This document shows, in pieces, positions 59,094-64,000 of a stretch of 64,000 nt of DNA (position 1 is the first letter of the stretch; each line of letters starts with the position of its first letter). Source of the DNA: Siphonodentalium dalli (lineage: Eukaryota > Mollusca > Scaphopoda > Gadilida > Siphonodentaliidae); assembly GCA_032622095.1 (NCBI GenBank), contig CP136061.1:174737692-174801691 (forward strand). Direction: 5' to 3'. Under the pieces are notes generated by a model that did not search any database, was not told the origin of the DNA, and saw only the letters and a program-made list of their open reading frames with translations. A program made the translations under genes and the position numbers.

Positions 59094-59185
59094 GTGACCA
59101 TTCTGACAGTGAATACAAAGATATTCTCTCGATGAAACTCGGTTCCTCTCTACTGCATGACTGGAATAGCCTGGCATGCTCTAAG
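59094..59185 (+). CDS. Midasin-like gene, internal exon 6 of 6 in window
   Basis: 92 nt behind tatttatag, donor gtgaga. The T from exon 5 plus GT gives Cys, then DHSDSEYKDILSMKLGSSLL and HDWNSLACSK, ending in phase 0. The acidic start continues the acidic end of exon 5. The next exon must start in phase 0 and lies beyond the window or was not recognised in the remaining 4.8 kb. Confidence 0.7.
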
Positions 59186-59369
59186 GTGAGAGTTTAATGA
59201 TTTTAATAATGCTATTAGTGGTATATATCCGACATAAGTTTTAATAAATATTTATGTTACATACTTGGTATTTAGGACATCCTTATTAACTTTTAGATAC
59301 TTATAAATAAACAAGGATACAATATTCAATATACTGCATCATATACATATAGTTCAGGAGATATATGTC

Positions 59370-59530
59370 GACCCTTGCACCCCCCCCCCCCCCCCCCCCC
59401 CCCCCAAGGACTCAACTTCCACTAATTTTCCTCCTTAAGGTCTGCTTAAGCATGTTAACAGGATAAAAAGTGGTCACAGAGACTCCAGACAAGACGGCGT
59501 CCATCATTTTGATTGATATGCACCAGGTCT
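59370..59530 (+). repeat. Dispersed repeat with poly-C, related to 19440-19580
   Basis: 'gagactccagacaa' with 'ggcgtccatcat', preceded by 'cttgcacccc', occurs in both places. The 59380-59405 tract is 26 C. Confidence 0.6.
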
Positions 59531-60290
59531 CTTTGATCGCCATTATATTAAATGTAATATCATATGCTCTTTTATTTTCTACTTGATTCGTTATGCCAAT
59601 CTACAATGCTTACAAACTAAACAAAAGTCCAATATGGCAGATGAAATGTGAAACAATTATCATATTTTGACATTTCACCCACGATTGTTTGGGAATATTG
59701 GTGGCATTTTATCCATTTATCTTATAGAAGAGTAATTGGCACACACAATGATACCATAAGATGCATTCCAGGCCGGATAAAAAGGAACTGATTTTTTTAC
59801 CAACCCAATTATTACGCCAATCTCCTATAAAACATACCGATTGACACATAATTGCTATTCTGAAAACATATATGTACATTGAACGCATGTGAACCGTAAT
59901 GATCAACAACTCTTTTTATTAACAACATCAAACAATAAAACAACATTTGTTTAGCAATGACACAAATTTTACCAGGGTCAGTACGTGTAGAATGTCGCAC
60001 ACAGGGACGCCGGAGAAGGGGGCATGCAGGAGCACTTCCCCCCCCCCCTGCCCTGGCCCAGGGGAGTCCAATGGGCACCCGAAAAGTGCCCACCTGACTG
60101 GTTTGCCCCCCTTGCCCTTTGGTGCTTCCGGCGTCATTGGTCACACATGCAGCATTTACAAATCGCCAACCCCAAGAATCCAAATGATGAGAAGTCATTA
60201 AATTTAGCTTTAAATTTCAAAAATACATATTTTCCACAATGAACGTTTTTTTTTAATATCCAATGGTATGATATAATAAATGCACTAATT
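59531..60290. other. No gene recognised; GC-rich patch at 60000-60190
   Basis: The GC-rich patch has frames on both strands (glycine- or proline-rich) made by a C run. I find no exon borders or known domain. The patch is compositionally unlike its surroundings. Confidence 0.4.
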
Positions 60291-60621
60291 AGTAATCCAT
60301 GAAAGGAATGGGATTTTGGGACATTGATATGGCTCGAGATTTGTCTATAGATTATTGGACAGAACTTTGCCCATGAATTATGGGACAGAACTTTTTGGGC
60401 CATTGATATGTCCCAATATTTGTTGAGGTTTGTTCATGGATTATGGGACAGCACTGTTTCCAAGGGTTGTGAGCTAAACCATGTTCGTAGATCATGGGGG
60501 GGATTGATACATCTCAATATTTGTTGAGATTTGTCAATGGATTATGGGACAGAACATTTCCCATGGACTATGGGGCAGACATTTATGGGCATTGATATGT
60601 CTTAATATTTATTCAGGTTTT
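60291..60621 (+). repeat. Minisatellite-like repeat of 'attatgggacagaac' units
   Basis: Three to four diverged units containing 'cattgatatg', 'atttgttgagatttgt' and 'ggattatgggacag'. An R1 5' end (60622-60645) follows, cut short. Confidence 0.6.
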
Positions 60622-60784
60622 TAGCTCAAATTTACTTTGTAAAAGCAAATTTAATTTTTTAGACAGTGCAAATTTTTTGGAATTGGGTGGGATGCGACTC
60701 AAAGTCCGACGTCAATACCACATGGCCACCGAAGCGACCCCACAAAAGGAAGCTCAAATGGCCGCTGTATTCCGACGTCACACT

Positions 60785-61110
60785 TGTCAAAACTAAAACG
60801 GTAATACCACCGGTATTACCTCTAGAGGCAGTATTACCGCCAGTAATACCTACCGGCGGTAAAATAATGCCAAAATCGGTAAACTAATGCCAAAATCGGT
60901 AAACTCATCAGTAATTTTAGTCTTTTCTATCGGAAATTTACTTGTAATTTACCAGTTATTTTACTTGTAATTTTATCGGTAATTTCACCGGTAATTTTCG
61001 TCATTAAATTATCCGGTAATGTTATCGGTAATTTCACCGGTAATTTTATCGGTAATTTGCCGTGAATTTTACCGTAAATTTCCTATCGGTATCTTTTTTT
61101 TGTCACCATC
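60785..61110. repeat. Short-word array of CCGGTAATT
   Basis: Dense GGTAATTT/ACCGGTAA words with palindromic 'ggtaataccaccggtattacc', another of the word arrays found at element ends here. Related words recur at 61210-61250 and 63905-63965, which may be the other end of the same element. Confidence 0.6.
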
Positions 61111-61335
61111 GGTAATTTGCCATGAATTATATCAAACCAATAAAAATGTGTTTATTCATTTATCATTTATTTATGTCAATTGATATGAAGACTGAAGTAT
61201 ATAACCATAAATTAGTGTCGCCATCGGTAATTTGCCGTGAATTCTATCAGACCAATAAAAATGTGTTCATTTATCATATATTTATGTCAATTGGTATGAA
61301 GACTGGAGTAAAGAATGACACAATGTTTTGACAGC
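61106..61335 (+). repeat. 115-bp tandem duplication
   Basis: 'ccatcggtaatttgc' at 61106 and 61221, each followed by 'accaataaaaatgtgtt' and 'tatgaagactg'. Confidence 0.8.
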
Positions 61336-61573
61336 ATGAGCTAACTTAAGTGATCAACGACTATACCTAGGCTACCCGTAGGCCTAATTAACTATGAGTG
61401 ATAAAACAAGACACTTGACTAGTACAAAGGCTTTGTTACCACAACATAACTCTTTGTCCAGTCGGTAAATTGCCAGGGCCGATATTATCGGCCATAATTG
61501 TAACTGTAATTATTTTGATCACAACTGTATGACAATACTAAAAACGTTTTTCAAGTTTCATAAAATTATTGTT

Positions 61574-62540
61574 ACTTGCGCCAGTCCATGCTGGACGCAA
61601 GTAATGTTTTCGGTTCGGATGTCTGTTTATCCTTCCTTCCTTCCTTCCTTCCGTGAATATGTTACGTCATACCGGAAGAACATACTGTAAAAAATGAACA
61701 CGCGCTAATATGAAATGGTTGCATCAATTGTAATTTAAATCCACATATATACTTAATTTGCATTGTTATCTGGTTTTATTTTGGTAATAAATCGTTCATA
61801 AATGAACAATATTGAAAAATTTCAAAAACTTCAAAAACTTCAAAAATTTCAAAAAACTTAGTAATTTTTATAGGCGCCAAATTACCATCCAAGACGTATA
61901 CCCTTATAAACTGCGGGTCAGTCCTAGTAACGCGCACGTCAACGCGTGAGTGCCTAGTGTCACTTTAACATTCATCCATAGTGAGTGCCTTGTGTCACTT
62001 TAACAATCATCCCCCGTGAGAGCCTATTGTCCATTTAATATTCAAATACTGAGTGCATTTTTTCCCTTTAATATTCAGGGCAGAAGCTGCCCATCGTTCA
62101 TCGAGGTCATCACATGATATACATGTAGATAATACATCGTTCACATGGAGAGACTTCGTTCAGCGAGCGCAGTGTGTCACTTTAACATTCAAGACTGAAG
62201 CTATCCCCATCAAGGTCCTCACGTAATATACATGTAGATAATACACCATGCATCGGAGTGGCCTAAATCTGATAGTTGGTTGACAGGTAAAAAACACTAC
62301 CAATATGTCTCACCTGTAATTATATCGGAGAGAGTTATCGTTCCTAATATGCAGCCAACTGGGGTCCATATCATCATAACAGGGATATTATGTCCGTACA
62401 CACAACTATTTCAGCGATGGATGAACAGAGATTTGATATCTAGATTTTTGTTATCAATCTCTCAAACGAGGGGCCAGCACCCGTGGTTCAAACTGTTGTT
62501 GGCAAGACACCACACAACATGCCAAATGTGTGATGGGCGC
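61574..62540 (+). repeat. R5 repeat with terminal hairpin
   Basis: Starts with acttgcgccag-tccatg-ctggacgcaagt (61574-61602), then 'gtctgtttatcc' and a CCTT run. The interior has three or four units with 'gtgtcactttaacattca' and 'atacatgtagataatac'. It probably ends near 'gggcgcaagtatag' (62535-62548). The 93-codon frame 62280-62561 has no family signature and I leave it uncalled. Confidence 0.5.
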
Positions 62541-62734
62541 AAGTATAGGCAGCTCCAGTGAGTGCATTCTAGTTTTAATTGTTTCTAATTAAATTCTGCA
62601 GTATATATCTGACGGGCGGCGTGTTTTGCTTATAACTCAACCGTTTATTGACGGATAATTTTTTTTTTTGGTGTGTCAGTATATATCCATGCACGTAAGC
62701 TGCAGACAAAAATCGGGTTCGTCCGCACATTTAT

Positions 62735-63895
62735 TACAGAGTTATGGCCCTTTGCCATTGTTCACTGATGTTAGGCTTGTTAGCGCAACAACTTCAACAA
62801 ACGTTATCTGATTCGATTGAAATTTGGGATATAGGTGTCTCCCAAGAATATCTCGGACGAGTTCGAAAACTGGCCTGGTCCGATAAAATTTGATAGAGTT
62901 ATGGCCCTTAATTAGTCATTTTTCATGAATTTTCAGCTCGTTAGCGCGATAACTTCAACAAACGTTATCCGATTTGATTGAAATTTGGTATATAGGTGTC
63001 TTCCAAGAATATCTCGGACGAGTTCTAAAACCGGCCTGGTCCGATAAAATTTTATAGAGTTATGGCCCTTAATTAGTCATTTTTCACGAATTTTCAGCTC
63101 GTTAGCGCGATAACTTCAACAAACGTTATCCGATTAGATTGAAATGTGGTATATAGGTGTCTCCCAAGAATATCTTGGACGAGTTCGAAAACCGGCCTGG
63201 TCCGATAAAATTTGATAGAGTTATGGCCCTTAATTAGTCATTTTTCACGAATTTTCAGCTCGTTGGCGCGATAACTTCAACAAACGTTATCCGATTTGAT
63301 TGAAATTTGGTATATAGGTGTCTCCCAAGAATATCTCGGTCGAGTTCGAAAACCGGCCAGGTCCGATAAAATTTTATAGAGTTATGGCCCTTAATTAGTC
63401 ATTTTTTCACGAATTTTCAGCTCGTTAGCGCGATAATTTAACAAACATCATCCTATTCGATTGAAATTTTGATATATAGGTGTCTCCCAAGAATACCTCG
63501 GACGAGTTAGAAAACCGACCCGGTCCGATAAAATTTGATAGAGTTATGGTCCTTAAGTAGTCATTTTGTACGAATTTTGAGCTCGTTAGCGCGATAACTT
63601 CAACAAACATCGTCCGATTCAACTAAAATTTGGTATATAAGTGTCTTCCAATAATATCCTGGACGAGTTCGAAAACCAGCCTGGCCCAATAAAATTTGAT
63701 AGAGTTATGGCCCTTAATTAGTCATTTTTCGTTAATTTTTAGCTCGTTAGCGCGATAACTTCAACAAACGTCCTCCGATTTGTTTAAAATTTGGAATAGA
63801 CATACTTGCCAAGAATATTTCGGATGAGTTCGAAAACCAGCATGGCCCGATAAAATTTGATAGAGTTATGGCCCTTAATTAGTCATTTTTCGATT
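62735..63895 (+). repeat. 161-bp satellite, about 7 units
   Basis: 'gagttatgg' (the start of the GAGTTATGGCCCTTAATTAG block, one unit diverging after it) at 62896, 63057, 63218, 63379, 63541, 63702 and 63863, a 161-162-bp step. Each unit also has 'agcgcgataactt', 'tatataggtgtc' and 'gacgagttcgaaaacc'. Units are about 90 percent alike by eye. Confidence 0.95.
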
Positions 63896-64000
63896 TTACC
63901 TATTAATTAGTCTACCGATACTGATGCACACCAATTGGCGGTAGCCACCGGCGGTAAGCCACTGAAAACGAGACACAGCATCTCTGATGCCACCTCTTGT

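Noticed and set aside
59812-60198. 128-codon minus frame and its plus-strand partners in a GC-rich patch
   Set aside because: Open on both strands because of GC-rich low complexity and a C run; no exon borders or known domain.
62280-62561. 93-codon plus frame considered as a seventh midasin-like exon
   Set aside because: No acceptor placing it in phase 0 after exon 6 with a matching donor, and no resemblance to the helical linker.
62735-63895. CRISPR-like array
   Set aside because: Units are 161 bp and contiguous with no unique spacers; this is a satellite.

Overview
This is a eukaryotic, AT-rich, intron- and repeat-dominated window. The dispersed repeats (cores ending in 'gagttatggccctt', 160-odd-bp arrays, and hairpin-plus-TCCG-rich repeat starts) are of a kind I associate with molluscs, bivalves in particular. 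That assignment rests on recall and should be treated as probable only. There is no prokaryotic operon, CRISPR array or rRNA, and I recognised no tRNA. Almost every long open frame is a repeat shadow or a transposon relic.

Host gene. Six short plus-strand exons (6327-6442, 14237-14321, 29717-29908, 37948-38015, 55920-56260, 59094-59185) each have AG/GT borders. Their reading phases join without a break (0>2, 2>0, 0>0, 0>2, 2>1, 1>0), giving 894 nt or 298 codons spread over 52.9 kb. The product is a helical, leucine- and glutamate-rich segment. It resembles, from memory, the long linker of midasin (MDN1), the giant AAA ATPase of 60S ribosome assembly. Both ends of the gene lie outside the window.

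Introns are packed with mobile DNA. The best defined are: a hAT element with a perfect 8-bp target duplication and a BED-finger fragment (56744-58339); a 3.6-kb piggyBac-like element with TTAA ends (41164-44729), which contains a TA-flanked Tc1/mariner/pogo-like element (41496-43781) and is followed 60 bp later by a 334-bp piggyBac-like MITE; two large elements with GGG-starting inverted ends and TTA duplications (16372-25227, holding a broken FLYWCH finger, and 46742-50122); four foldback or snapback MITEs (2460-2614, 21136-21658, 52374-52875, 58679-58879); and three decayed LINEs (4911-5485 minus; 11252-13620 plus, with a mutated reverse-transcriptase active site; 33698-36240 minus, ORF1 plus endonuclease only).

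The remainder is several dispersed families that share one plan: a 5' terminal hairpin, a GTCC/TCCG-rich stretch, a core of roughly 160-bp units, and in two families a 3' hairpin built on GTCATTGAC. I label them R1 (14681-16371, 30959-33690, 52904-54757 and an interrupted copy 6836-10567), R2 (for example 28988, 29948), R3 (1-2065, 38595-41155), R4 (46935) and R5 (61574). Helentron-like non-autonomous elements with satellite cores are the nearest known analogue. A separate 161-bp satellite fills 62735-63895.
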